A stretch of 64,000 bases of DNA from Liolophura sinensis (GCF_032854445.1 NC_088295.1:6328501-6392500); one strand, 5' to 3'. Numbered from the stretch's first letter, positions 11,926-24,100 are shown. Translations and numbers: made by a program. Notes: a model not told the origin generated them from the letters alone.

Positions 11926-12584
11926 ATAGTTCATCTACAGAAAAATGCACCGTTCACCAAACTACCTGCAAAATACCGGTATTGTAAAAGTACACCATGT
12001 GTTAATGACTGTACCATTTATGTGATGAATGGGACGGAACCAGTATCGACAGAAACAAATTATCGTCTATTCCTCTTTGAATAATACCAATCGTTTTATG
12101 TGTCATTTGATTCAGGTAACTGAACAGTTTGAATAGTCACTGTTAAACAGGAAGTTAACAGTGATTGGTCAGATTCGGTGACAGTGTCATGACAATCATT
12201 TAAATCAGGAAGTATAGCCGTAGCGTCCAGTCAAGATCAAGAAGAACAGAACGTCACTATTCTGGGCGGGTGTATAGGGCGTCTCAGTTTCCACGTCACT
12301 CCATAGTCCCAGATCACATAAACTCACCACTCCATTTCGTTGGCATACCCCGTACCCCGTGACCCTGGATGACTTGGTCTTGTCACCAGTTAAGCAAGAC
12401 CTCACGCTATACAATTAGCACTAGATCTGAAGAGAGATGATAATTTAAGTGTTGCTCTTCAGAATTAGCCCTGAAAGAAGGATATTCTTAACCTCAGGTT
12501 GAAGTTGATTCATCCCCAATATTTGCTTTTTACTGTGAGAACAGTTAAAATATTTTAACAGTAACAAAAAATTCACAATGACCC
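11926..12584. other. intergenic, nothing firmly recognised
   Basis: A 69-codon minus-strand frame at 12205-12414 is not repetitive in composition, but it has no motif I recognise and no visible partner exon, so it is left uncalled. Confidence 0.4.
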
Positions 12585-13100
12585 GCCCCTCTTGAGTTTA
12601 CATCTCTTACAGCATTTGCAATGGTTTCAACATAGGTAACGCAAGTCTTACATGAATGAAAAGGTTTTCACCTGGTGGAAAGGCTATTACTTTAGTGGAT
12701 TGTTTTCACCTGTGTGGAAACATTTCTCTCTTGGATGGAAACAGTTCTCACCTGGATGAAAAACTTGATACCAGAGTCCGGAGAACGTTTACCAGTTAAC
12801 TGTTAACAGATAGCAAATATTTCCATCCCAAGTTCGTTTGTGTACCCTTTTAATAGTAAAATACGTGTGGCTAAAAATGCATTTTCTCTCCATCTTCAGT
12901 CCAGGAGCGGAACTACAAGGGGAACAGAGTGGTCCTGACGCCACCCCGCCACCAACCCCTTTCTCAAGAGCGGCGAAGAAAACAAATTGTTCATCTGTAA
13001 CAATATATAATAAAGGTCGGGGTTGTACTTTTAATGCGTTTCCTCAGTGAGCGGGTTTCTTGTAATGCCAACTTTGAACGTTGGAAAAATTCTCAATGCT
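12585..13100 (+). repeat. dispersed duplicated segment, intact copy
   Basis: About 500 bp that recur, split in two, at 14895-14940 and 19783-20250. The first 45 bp (CCGCCCCTCTTGAGTTTACA onward) match the left piece and the rest, from GGTTTCAACATAGGTAA, matches the right piece with few differences. It contains a candidate terminal exon (12900-12999) and an AATAAA at about 13010. Confidence 0.82.
12900..12999 (+). CDS. candidate orphan 3'-terminal exon, copy 1
   Basis: A pyrimidine-rich stretch ending CTCCATCTTCAG (acceptor AG near 12899) is followed by a frame reading QERNYKGNRVVLTPP, then a basic stretch and a TAA near 12997, with AATAAA close behind. The second copy at 20064-20161 keeps the same frame, the same stop position and the same acceptor. 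Three of the differences between the copies alter residues without breaking the frame. No upstream exon is recognised, and the family is unknown to me. It could also be a non-coding repeat that is open by chance. Confidence 0.3.
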
Positions 13101-13202
13101 AGCGGTAAAGAAAAGTTTCATTGCTTGGGAAGTTGCTTAAACAGTTTTGGTTCGCACTCGATCTAGCTCTGTGAATTGTACATAAAGCTTAACTGCTATA
13201 TC

Positions 13203-13300
13203 CATTTATTTATTTGCTTGGTGTTTTACGGCGTAATCAAGTATATTTAACGACGGCTAGCATTATATTGGGAGGAAACCGCGCATAGCCCGGGAAAAAC
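13203..13300 (-). mobile_element. SINE family A fragment
   Basis: Contains the 3' part only: TTTATTTATTTGCTTGGTGT, TTACGGCGTAATCAAG, ACGACGGCTAGCATTAT and GGGAGGAAACCG, then stops. The tRNA-like head is absent. Confidence 0.75.
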
Positions 13301-13796
13301 TGACTATTTCAAACTGATTTTTACGTGACTTTCAAAAGGAAGAATAGTTTTGCAACTAGGAGTCTGTCAGTCGGTGTTAAAATATTTGACATTTACATGT
13401 AGTTATGGTATGTACTTAAAATTCTGACCACTTCATGACTTAACAGTCAAATTATTAGCCTCTATATACAATCAACTTTGGAACTTTCTAAACACCGTAT
13501 ATTTTCCTTGAATAAGGGCTTATGTGTGATATTTGTATTTTGCTTTGTGTACAGAGAGCATTTTCTTTATTATGTGGGAGTTTTCTTATTTACGCGTGTT
13601 GGGTCGATAATCTAGACTTGCCCTCTAGAGTTGCACACCTAGATGAACTAATGACTCCCTTTTTAATTAATCGAACAATCACTCCGAGAGCCTGAAGGTA
13701 GAAGTCGTCTCTTTTCCACAAGCCCAAAATGCAGGTCGGCTTAACGGCACGTGGCTTGTTAATCAGAACAAAATAGCTTAGGCGTCATTTATATTT
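13301..13796. other. intergenic, nothing recognised
   Basis: AT-rich sequence between two SINE fragments, with no reading frame or repeat worth naming. Confidence 0.5.
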
Positions 13797-13978
13797 TCAG
13801 GCTGGCCTCAGGTCGTATGGTTAGCGTGCTAGCGCAGCAAATGACGGACGGCCCTCTCATCAATAAGGTCTGCCAGCGACGTACGGATGATCGGGTTCCC
13901 CGGGTTTCCTCTTACCATAATGCTGGTCTCCGTCCTATAAGTGAAATATTCTTGAAAATAAATCAAATAAATAAATAA
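13797..13978 (+). mobile_element. diverged SINE, family A
   Basis: Shows the plus-orientation order GTTAGCGTGCTAGCGCAGC, AAGGTCTGCCAGCGACGTACGG, CCATAATGCTGG, TATAAGTGAAATATTCTTGA and an AAATAAATAAATAAAT tail. The B-box region is deleted. Confidence 0.72.
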
Positions 13979-14644
13979 ATATTTTCGAACTCAGAAGAAT
14001 ATGTGCGAGAGTTTATATCCGTCTTGCTGGCTTTGTTAATCTGGAATTCGGTTATGTAAGGACACGACTCTGTTACATACAATGTCAACTCTGACGTAAG
14101 CACACCATAAAAGCATAATAACCATGCAAAAGAAAAAAGACTGTAATGTTTCGCAATAATCCATGACTTCCGGCTCTACAAATAGATGGCTACCAGAGAG
14201 TGTGAGAAAACTAGGGCAGCGTCCATTTACTCTGTGCGAAGTAAACATAGCTGTTAGACGGTGTAATAGCTTCTCCTAGCGGATGACAAGCCCCTGGCCA
14301 ATCAGGCGTTGCCTGTGTGAACATCAACATCGCTCCATAGTTTTGTTAAAGTACACCGAGTTAGAGGAGCTAAACAGGTGGGCAGGTGGGGTCAGGTGAA
14401 CTACGAGTGAATACATGCCAAATACGTTGACATAACGTACCAACAGGGGTAGAGCAATTTAAAGCTGTGCTGCGTAATTTATCAAGTATCTTGTTCGTAA
14501 CGGTTAAGTTGACGTACTGCCGAAGTGGCGATATGTCATCACCGTTCGTTCATTTATTCTTTGCAGTAACTCGTTAATTATTTCAGCTTGACGTAAACTC
14601 TATAATCAGACTAAAATGAACAAAATGAATGACTCTACACTAAT

Positions 14645-14765
14645 AATATTTATTTATTTATTTGATTGGTGTTTTATGCCGTGCTCAAGAATATTTCACT
14701 TATACGACGGCGGCCAGCATTACGGTGGGAGGAAACCGGGCAGAGCCCGGCGGAAACCCACACTA
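14645..14765 (-). mobile_element. SINE family A fragment
   Basis: A (TTTA)n tail, GATTGGTGTTTTATGCCGTG, CGACGGCGGCCAGCATTACG and GGCAGAGCCCGGCGGAAACC are present. The element stops at CCCACAC, before the tRNA-like head. Confidence 0.8.
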
Positions 14766-15439
14766 TGAAATAAATGCCCACAGCCGACAATATTTACAGT
14801 CGAACGTGTCTAAACGGAAGAGCTATTGAAACTGGTTTGTGCACACGAGTTGATTCCTGAATACAAATACAGGCGTTCCACAGGGATCTTTTCTTAGGCC
14901 CGCTCCTCTTGAGTTTACTTCTCCTACAGAAATTGCTATTGTTACGACCAAAACTGTCTGTATTATAAAGAGATGGCTTGTTCGAAATACACGACAGTTT
15001 AGCCGGACAAACAAGTAACCAAAACCAGCAGATTTTATTTTACAACAATTTATTAGGTTTAACAAGAACAGATAACAAGACTTTTACAAATACTAAAGTA
15101 CTTAAGTTTAACAAGAAAGGATAGCAGTATCTATACAAATACTAAAGTACTTACATGTACAACGGTGTCAAGTCCAAACGGACGCATATATTCCACATTG
15201 CGGAAAAACATACAGGCATAAATGCAGAAATAAGAGAGAAAATCTACAGTATAACTGAGTGTATGACGAAATATACACAAAATTCCACAGACAGGGTCCG
15301 TGTACTAATAAGCACTGTGTACACAAGAGCACGAATTAAATATACAAGTTCAGACTGAACAAGTGCTCGGTGGAGATAGGATATAACAAAGCCAAAGGCT
15401 ATAAAGACACCAAAATTCAGCACAAGAGGCCTACTAAAG

Positions 15440-16010
15440 TAATACACAGCGAAAGCATCCAAAACAAGATTTTGATCCTAAACAGTTTGTTAATGCGCCC
15501 GATCAGGATGTTTTTGAGAGTTTAAAGAAGGAAGACTTGGTTAAGTTAGGGACATTTTTAGGTTTGTCCATAAAATCTTCATGGAGGAAAAGAGATATGC
15601 AGCATACTTTGTTGAAACATTTAGTGGAGATAGGGAAGTTTGATAGTTCTGCATTATCTGATTATGAGTTCGAGGGTCAGTCTGATGCCGAGCTTAAGTT
15701 AAAGCAGTTAGAGTTAGAAAAGTTGAGATTGGAGAAAGAGGAAAGAGAGAAAGAGAGGGAACATGAGAGAGAGAGGCAAGAAAAAGAGAGGGAACATGAG
15801 ATAGAGTTAGAAAAGTTGAAAATGCAGAGAGAGAGAGAGGAGAGAGAAATGCAAGAAAGAGAGAGGGAAAGAGAATTGGAGTTCCAAATGAAAAAGTTAG
15901 AGGTTGAGAGAGGTGAGAAACCGGGTCCTTCCGGTAGACAGGGTTCAGGATTTGATGTGACCAAATACATTCGGTTAGTTCCATCCTTTCAGGAAAAAAG
16001 AGGTGGATAA
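15440..16010 (+). pseudogene. retroelement gag, 5' part with charged coiled coil
   Basis: This frame is open from about 15440 and stops at 16010. After about 70 residues comes a highly charged Glu/Arg/Lys heptad-like stretch (about 15700-15930), which should form a coiled coil. The frame then enters gag capsid-like sequence near 15950 and is thrown out at a run of A residues near 15993-15998; homologous coding continues in another frame from 16003. A single-base length change in the A-run is the likely cause. Confidence 0.65.
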
Positions 16011-17934
16011 GTATTTTCTGCATTTTGAGAAAATTGCAAATAGTTTGAAGTGGCCTAAAGAGTTCTGGACTATGTTATTACAGAGTGTGCTAATTGGAAA
16101 GGCCAGGGAAATTTACACTCAGTTAAGTGTAGAGAATGCTTCCAATTATGACTATGTGAAAGAGGTAATTTTGAAGGGTTATGAATTGGTGCCTGAAGCT
16201 TACCGCCAGAAATTTCGTAAGTATGAAAAAGGTAGAGATCAGACATACGTTGAGTTTGGTCGAGCTAAGGAGCAGTTGTTTGATCGCTGGTGTACAACCA
16301 AGAAAATAGGCAGGGATTTTGAAAGTTTGCGTCAGCTTGTGCTGGTAGAAGAGTTCAAGCGTTGTATTCATAATGATGTAAAGGTGTTCGTTGATGAGCA
16401 GAAGGCGAGTACACTTGAAGAGGCAGCCAGTTTAGCTGATGATTATTCCTTGACACATAAGGTTACATACACCGGTAAACCATTTAATTCATTTACACGT
16501 AGAAATACCCAGTCACATGCAACAGGTAGAGGTAGCTCTACACAGAAGAGTTCTACACAAGGCTCCAATGGTTCTACAGCTCATGGTTCACGTAGTTCAG
16601 ATTGGAATGGTAGTCCTCGAAATAGGGTCACTTGTAATTTTTGCAAGCGGGTAGGTCACGTGATGAGTGAATGTTACAAGTTGAAAAGGATACGGGAAGC
16701 TCAGAATGAGTCTAAGCCCACAGGTCTTTGTGTTGCAATGCACAAAACATTGCCGGAAGTTACATCAGCAGTTAAAAGCAGATCAGAGTTAGCTGATATG
16801 GGATTGGATAAGATTCCCAAATGCTCTATGGATAGCTTCGCTCCGTTTATCAATACTGGTTCAGTGTCGCTTAGAAGCGACATGTCTTGTGCTACCCCTA
16901 TAAAGATATTGAGGGATACTGGGGCATCTCAGTCTCTGTTGTTGATGAATACTCTGCCCTTTTCTGAAAAGTCAGACTCTGGGGTTCGTGCCCTTATTAG
17001 AGGAGTAGAGTCTAGTGACTTTGTCAGTGTTCCCCTTCATGATATTTATTTGTCATCAGATTTGATATCTGGACCTGTCAGGGTAGGCATTAAGCCTTCA
17101 TTACCTTTTGAGGGTATTCATTTGTTGTTGGGAAATGACTTAGCACATGATAAAGTTACTGTTGATCCCTTAATGGTTGATAAGCCTTCTCTGAATTCAG
17201 TCACAGAGCCAGCTGAAAGCGAGATAGCGGGTTTATATCCGTCCTGTGTTGTTACAAGAGCTATGTCTAGAAAAGTCAGTACAGACCAGGGTAGTACTGT
17301 TGATTTGAGTGAGACTTTTCTCAACAACATGTTGGATGGAGATTCTTCCAAATTAGACGGCCAGCAGGAAGTAGATACTAAGTCTGTTAGTAGTGATCAG
17401 CCATTTTGTAGGACTGAGTTGATTGCTGAACAACACGGTGATCCAAGTATTTCTTGCTTGTTTAATGATGCAGCTAAAGATGGTGAATCTTTACCTGACC
17501 CATGCTACTACTATGTCAAGTCTGGCATATTGATGCGGCAGTGGAGGCCTCCCGATGTTTCGTTGGAGGATGAATGGGCAATTAAGCATCAGGTAGTTGT
17601 GCCCAAGTCTTATCGTAAAGACATACTGACCATAGCGCATGAAACGCCGTTAGCAGGTCATTTAGGTGTTAATAAGACCTATCATAAGATTCTCAGTCAT
17701 TTTTATTGGCCAGGAATAAGGAAAGATGTTACTGAATTTTGGAGGTCTTGTCATGCATGTCAGTTAGTGGGGAAACCTAACCAGACAATCCCCAAGGCAG
17801 CCTTGAGGCCTATTCCTGCAATTGGTGAGCCATTCAGTAGAATCTTAATAGATTGTGTTGGTCCGCTACCTAAGACAAAGTCTGGAAATCAGTATATGTT
17901 AAATATTAATGTGTACTTCAACTCGTTTCCCTGA
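16003..17934 (+). pseudogene. retroelement gag-protease-integrase (N-terminal part)
   Basis: A frame of 643 codons. Residues about 1-170 are capsid-like. Residues about 210-227 form a CCHC zinc knuckle (CNFCKRVGHVMSEC). Near residue 305 is a retropepsin active-site motif (DTGAS), with LLLGNDL about 70 residues later as the second protease signature. After a linker with no RT signatures the frame reaches the integrase HHCC domain (HETPLAGH, H-x-x-x-x-x, CHACQ) and the first catalytic Asp (IDCVGPLP). It ends at a stop where the integrase core continues in another frame. RT and RNase H would be expected between protease and integrase in standard Ty3/gypsy order and are absent. Confidence 0.8.
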
Positions 17935-18757
17935 GGCAATTCCACTAAGGAATATTACTGCCAAGACTGTAATTAAGGCTTTAGTTAAGTTCTTCACCAT
18001 GTTTGGTCTGCCTAAGTCAGTACAGTCAGACCAGGGTTCAAATTTCATGTCTGGTGTGTTCCAACAAGTTATGCATGAGCTAGGTATTAGCCAGTATAAA
18101 TCCTCAGCTTATCACCCACAAAGTCAAGGAGCACTAGAGAGATTCCATCAGACACTGAAAAGTATGATAAGAACTTACTGCTTTGAGACAGGGAAAGATT
18201 GGGACGAGGGTGTACCTTTGCTAATGTTTGCTGTAAGAGAGTCTGTACAAGAGTCACTTGGATTTAGTCCATTTGAGCTTGTGTTTGGCCATACTGTGCG
18301 TGGTCCACTACAGTTGTTCAAGGAAAAGTTTGTGTCTGGTGATAGTGACAATGTTAACCTATTACAGTATGTATCAAGTTTTCGTACTAAGCTCAACAGA
18401 GTATGTGAGTTAGCCAGAGAGAATCTTACAGCTTCACAGAAGAGTATGAAAACTAAGTATGACAAAGAGGCAGTAAGACGCAGATTTGAAGTTGGTCAGA
18501 AGGTACTGGCCTTACTTCCAGTTAGTGGTAAGCCACTTGAAGCTCGTTATTTTGGACCTTATGTAGTAGACAAGAGGCTAAGTGATCTTAATTATATTAT
18601 TTTCACTCCTGATCGGCGCAAATCTAGACAACTTTGTCACATTAACATGTTAAAGCCATATGTAGACAGAGATAGCACAGAGAAGGGTGAGGGTGTTATG
18701 TATGACTATTTAACGTCTTCATGTACTGTTAGTCTGCGGACCTTTGTGAAAGCATAA
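17909..18757 (+). pseudogene. retroelement integrase core and C-terminal domain
   Basis: Continues the integrase in a shifted frame after a break near 17895-17915. It shows the second catalytic Asp (QSDQGSNF) and the Glu (GALERFHQ) of the DDE triad, then a C-terminal chromatin-binding-type module with a GPYVV signature (GPY/F) and the closing HINMLKPY. The frame ends at 18757, eight bases before the candidate LTR. No RT follows, which matters because related elements with the order protease-integrase-RT would carry RT here. Confidence 0.82.
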
Positions 18758-18764
18758 CAGGCCC

Positions 18765-19700
18765 TGTTATATATGTACAGCGCGGACCTGATGGAAAGCA
18801 CCTTGTTCAATGCTCTGTTTATTTAACTGGCTGTTCATTGGCTGTTAATTCTGTGTTTAAAAATAGTTGAATCCACCTGGGACGTATATAAGCCGTGTTT
18901 TCTGTGCAGAGAGGAGGGATTTTTGCTGCATCCACTGGGAGCCAGGAGAGTGTGCGACGTTCTCGTATCGAGTCCATTATATTTATATGAGCTGGTGATG
19001 CCAGTTTCATTTGGGAGGACAGATTTTTATGCCGGCACCGTTTGTGTACCACAGTTGTACTGATGTCTGGTTTATGTGAATTTCTGCGGAAGTCACGTTT
19101 ATTGGTGTTCGGATCTTTATTATGATTATACAGTGTTGACTGCAATTTGTTTAACACGCTGACCTCACCTGACCGACAAGGTCGTCAAGGACTAAACTGA
19201 AGTTTTCAGTTTTCCAAAGGACGTTCGTTCTGCCACAAGGTGACATTACTCTACGTCTCTGAACGGCTCGTTTGTGAGCTTCTGCGGGAGCTGTGACTGT
19301 TCTAAAGTGGATTATACCTCCATGCCTGTATTTACCCTGTGTTGTGCTCTGCGGGTGTGACGTCATTCAAAGGCTTGACTGTTCCAGTTCTGTGTAACCT
19401 GTGTACTGTGTTCGCGTTCACTAACCTGGCGAAGTACCTGTCTGGGACAATTTGTGACTTGTGTGAATTGTGTGTTTATCCCATGGTCTTTACGTTGAAT
19501 CTCCTGGAACACGTTCCTTGGGATGCAAAGGTGAACTGGAAACTTTTAAAGACCGGTAATACTGATGTGTATGTTTTTTATGTTGTTGTTGTTGAACTGT
19601 CTGTAAAACTGTACGTCTCATTTTATATAATAAGCATTGTTTACATTGTAATATTGAGTCACTGAGTCTGTTTTCTGTTGCTGTTTTCAATACCGTAACA
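18765..19700 (+). repeat. candidate 3' LTR
   Basis: Begins TGTTATATATG and ends ACCGTAACA, the TG...CA inverted ends typical of LTRs, over about 936 bp. It contains a promoter-like TATA box. No second copy was found upstream of gag, and no polypurine tract is obvious just before it. Confidence 0.5.
18885..18892 (+). promoter_or_regulatory. TATA box of the candidate LTR
   Basis: TATATAAG in the context GGACGTATATAAGCCGTG, about 120 bp into the candidate LTR, with a G-rich GAGAGGAGGGA about 25 bp downstream. This position suits an LTR promoter. It is inferred from sequence only. Confidence 0.5.
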
Positions 19701-19782
19701 GAGACAGCAGGCTCTGAACTCAGCGTATGTAAACAGTGGCAAGCTAAATTTAGAAGCTGATGGCAGTTGTGCACATAACACT

Positions 19783-20250
19783 GGTTTCAACATAGGTAAT
19801 GCAAGTCTTACATGAATGAAAAGGTTTTCACCTGGTGGAAAGGCTATTACTTTAGTGGATTGTTTTCAATGTGTGGAAACATTTCTCTCTTGGATGGAAA
19901 CAGTTCTCACCTGGGTGAAAAACTTGATACCAGAGTCCGGAGAACGTTTACCAGTTAACTGTTCTAACAGATAGCAAATATTTCCATCCCAAGTTCGTTT
20001 GTGTACCCTTTTAATAGTAAAATACGTGTGGCTAAAAATGCATTTTCTCTCCATCTTCAGTCCAGGAGCGGAACTACAAGGGGAACAGAGTGGTCCTGAC
20101 GCCACCCCGCCACCAACCCCTTCCTCAACAGCGGCGAAGAAAACAAATTATTAATTTGTAACAATGTACAATAAAGGTCCCGGTTGTACTTTCAGTGAGT
20201 TTACACAGTGAACAAGTTTCATGTAATGCCAAATTTGAACGCGGTAGAAA
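19783..20250 (+). repeat. dispersed duplicated segment, right half of the split copy
   Basis: Matches 12631-13100 with only a few percent difference, starting at GGTTTCAACATAGGTAA. The missing left 45 bp lie at 14895-14940, on the other side of the retroelement. Confidence 0.85.
20064..20161 (+). CDS. candidate orphan 3'-terminal exon, copy 2
   Basis: Follows the acceptor-like CTCCATCTTCAG and reads QERNYKGNRVVLTPP in the same frame as copy 1, ending at TAA with AATAAA about 15 bp further on. Because a retroelement sits just upstream, this copy has lost its original 5' neighbourhood. Function unknown. Confidence 0.25.
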
Positions 20251-23200
20251 TGATTACAAAATTTTCTTCCTGTATTGTATTTATATAGCCCCGTGGCACC
20301 TAGTTACACACTGCAGTTTCTGTGTTCTGACCCTCTAGAAGCTTTGACATCTGAAGAAAGCATGATTTGTTGTCGCCGTTTTACGTAGCGGTATACAGCA
20401 TAATCCCGGCGTGAGTTTTAATTTCTGTACGACATATTAATGGTTAGATAAAAATGGTTATTACTTATTGAAACAGATTAAGTGCCTATATGACTGATTC
20501 TTATTTATCTTTTAAATCGTCTGGTTAACACACAATTTTGGCTACTATAGGCCTACAGTCTCTTTTTCTTTTCACAAATAACGTGATATCACAAAGTCTT
20601 CAAAATTGTATTATGAATTTTGAAATTCTTTATTAACCTTTTTCGGTCTGATAAGGCTTTTTTATGAAGCCTTTAACATAGTGAGGCCCTAACTCCTAAA
20701 CCTGGCGCACAAACTTTTAGTCTTCTAAATTTTATGTCAGTTTTCGGCTCCGAACTCTTCCATACCCTACGTCTCGGGGCACCACTTAACTTTGAACGGC
20801 TGAAAACTCGAATTTACAACAATCTAGGATCGTTGAACTCCCGAGGTCCTGTTCTGTTCGTATAAGCTACTACCCACCCCCACCCGGTCCCCCGTTATTA
20901 ATGTTTTTATGGCTTTGTACTCTCTATATGGATACAAAATCCACGCTGATTGGCTGACAGTTGAGGTAGGGTTCCATTGGTTAAACCTTGCAGAATGATC
21001 ACGACTGAATAAATGTACCATACTTAAAAGTCAGCTTTGGCAAGGCAGAGCCTGGGCAGGGTACAGATTGTCACTGACTTTTTTAACGATGCTTTTTGTA
21101 AGTTTTGAATTATCACCTGGATCAGTGGAAATTCTTTTCATCCAGTAAAAAACATCGGGGGGGGGGGGGAGGGGGATGGCCTGTATTTATTTTTTTACCC
21201 AGGTTAAAAGAAAAAAGTATGCATAAAAAGTTAAATGTCGTATGTAGGCGGCCGTACGTACGAGAGCTTTTGATGTTAAAGCTGCACACGTACCGTCCTC
21301 ACTGTTTATTGTAGGAGATCTGGTAGTTGGAGCGAGCGTATTCTAGGTTGTATTTTCTATATGATTGTATTGTACAATCATTCTTACCTGTGGTGCAGAA
21401 CTCTCGTATACTCACGCTTGACTGAAAAGTGAAAGAAACCTAGTGTATGTGTTAATACATGTCTGGATTAGACCATCTAGGTGTCATTAATATATGGCCA
21501 TGCTATGGGCATCTCAGTTTCCATAATGGAAATGTCGGAAAGCAAACAAGTTCGTTACGGCCACACGACGCACAAAGTTATTAGCCAACCAGGATTTACA
21601 TGTGCACCTGCGTCATTTGAAAGACGACAAACAAGAATGAGGCTGAAGGGAATTCCCCTCTTAACCAGTCTTACGGGTGCTTGAAAACGCTAGCCAGCAT
21701 GAGAGTTAACTGAGCCTTCAAAGGTAGACCCAAATGGAGTCACCGCGGTATGGTAGGAAGTCAGCGATTTTACTCCAGTACGCATATACCTGTCGACAAC
21801 ACCCAGAGATCGCCCTTAGAAACCAGGCCAGGATTTGGTGAGTCTATGGTATACATGCACACTATCGTCCTGTGACACACTGTGACATCCTTGTCACGAC
21901 ACGTGTCACAAACGGTTCCTGATACGTGAAATTCTATCAGCTGAACACCAGCCAAGGAACCACATAGGACTGAGTGAAATCCCAGGGATGGTAATTACAT
22001 TGTCGTATATGGTTACATAGAATACACAAAGCGCCACGTTTGTCTGGCAGCAACCTGCGGATTATCCTGGGTTTTCCCTGGAAAAGGCGCCTTGGGACAC
22101 TGGAACATATATAATCGTAATTCTTTATGTTGAATAGTCAAAGCTAAGGGCATTGAAGTTAGTCTTGGGCGAAATTTATGGCCATTTGGGGTATATATAG
22201 GATAAACAAAACTTGTTGAAACACTAAGAATATCAAATATGGATATCTATGACAGTCAAATTTACTTTCAAACTCTGCAAATTAATCCGACAAATTTGTT
22301 ATCATAAAATTACTTAGCATGTTCTTTTATTATCTGCAGCTTAAGTTCAGTTTATTCTGAGAGATTACACTATTCTTGAGAATTAGGAATGGCTTCAGTA
22401 CAGTCGTACTTTGTTCCCAGCATCTGAGCATGACGGATAAATAAATGGATTATGTCACATTGGCGAATATTTGTGAAAACTGTTGTTTCCATCAGAACCT
22501 GCAAGAATTTATGTGAACTTTCCCAGTCGTTACATACCCACTTATCGTGTTATTGTGACGCTCCTACTTTTGTTTATTGAATCATTCTCATACAGAGCAC
22601 GCGACCCCGTTACACGCCACAGGATAACAATTCAGATTCCTAACTGACCGTGATAACAAATCACTATTTCATTAACGCTTTAAATAGATGATAATATAAT
22701 GATAACATTTTCAGTTTATCGCCATGTGCAGACTACTAAATGTAAACATACAAGTCAAAAAACAAAAGGCTATATAAATGATTTGGGTTTTGAAACGTCG
22801 TAAATTGATACAAGTATCAATATCCGATATGAAAAGTTATCTGGTTAAAAAATCCAAACGTCTTATTAAAACGGTTTAATGGACAACTGCATGGAGAGTA
22901 AAACAGATCTTCTGATCGGGATGCTTGAACTTACTCACTGTAAAACACTTTGCTTGTTAGATGTTTAAAACACGAGGTCAAAATATTTCAGTTAATGTAA
23001 ATGGTGATAACGTTGTGAAAGGAAATTCATCGTTTGCCTTAAGCAGATAACAGGTACGTCGCGGGTCTGCAAAGCTGTTCGCACGAAGGTGACCCAGTTT
23101 TAAACCCTGTAGGGGTTAGTTAATCTTTGCGTATTTACTCGATAGATCCGGTTTACACACTTCGTCGCATGAACACAGATATATATCCAGCGTCTTTTTT

Positions 23201-24082
23201 ATTTTTTGTCCGGTGTTGATCATACATGATAAACACGGCTTTTTTACAGTAGGCCTACCGGTAGTTACATCTCCAATACATGAACCCATGTGTTCTTGGG
23301 GCCCCAGGGCCCATAAACAGTTGCAAAATGCGCCTGACTACACGTCACCATGGAAAATACAATTGGCCCAGATTTGCCAGAGCTTTGTAGAAAGTAGAAT
23401 CTTGTAAAGTCGTGTGTAAGCCGATGCAATTACTTATTGAATCGTTCCATGCGGTTACACGTTTTCATGCTCGGATGGTTAACAAACCTGCTGAAAAGAA
23501 GTCGACCCAACAGGTGTACTCGTTTGTTCTTTCCTGTAAGAAGTCACTGCTTGTATATAGTTGTACCCCTAAAGCCGAAAATGTAGTTCACAGCTGTAAC
23601 AACACGGATTGGTGTGATTTTATACACAGTTTTCAGCCAACGTGTTCATACGGCTAATGTTCCCTGTCAGACAGAGTAACCTGTCGATCTGGCCTGCGGC
23701 TGTCTATATGTAAATCACGGATAAACACGGAAGTCTGCTGGCTGTCGTGAGAATGTTTGTCTTGAGCTCAGAAAGTTCACTCTTCTTATCACAAATTATT
23801 GGGGCTGCATTTATTCTTGATGAAAATACACAGGCAACTAAGAGCAGAATATATGCTTAAGACTGCTACCTGAAGACGACACGATTCATGTGTAAACAAT
23901 AAACACTATAATCTCCCTAACACTAAGTTCTGAATATTTTTCTGAGTGTTTGTTTTGACACGTTGACGTTGGACACTTTGTGGAAAGTACATGTAAAACC
24001 TCTAGCCAGAATAACATGTTCACAAATAAATTGACAAAATGTGTGGGTCATTTCTAGTTACAGGAATATTCTTTCCTCCTCA
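20251..24082. other. intergenic region upstream of death receptor gene 1
   Basis: No gene is supported. Noted items are a run of about 13 G residues near 21157 and a possible SINE family A fragment at about 22045-22085 (GGCAGCAACCTGCGGAT). Short frames at 21481, 23213 and 23412 have no recognisable domain. The promoter of gene 1 is expected somewhere here but cannot be pinpointed. Confidence 0.45.
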
Positions 24083-24100
24083 GACTATTGACTACATTGG

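Larger units (their letters stand above)
14940..19782 (+). mobile_element. Ty3/gypsy-like retroelement insertion lacking RT-RNase H
   Basis: The interval separates the two halves of a segment that is continuous at 12585-13100, so it is an insertion. It starts with TGTTA and ends with TAACA. Inside are gag (15440-16740), a retropepsin-like protease (16900-17160), integrase (17500-18660) and a candidate 3' LTR (18765-19700). No reverse transcriptase or RNase H is found. No matching 5' LTR and no clear target-site duplication were found, so the outer boundaries are provisional and the left 500 bp may belong to another element. Two frame changes interrupt the coding part. Confidence 0.72.

Noticed and set aside
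15677-16023. Minus-strand Ser/Leu-rich frames opposite the gag coiled coil
   Set aside because: Antisense shadow of GAG/GAA-rich coding sequence.
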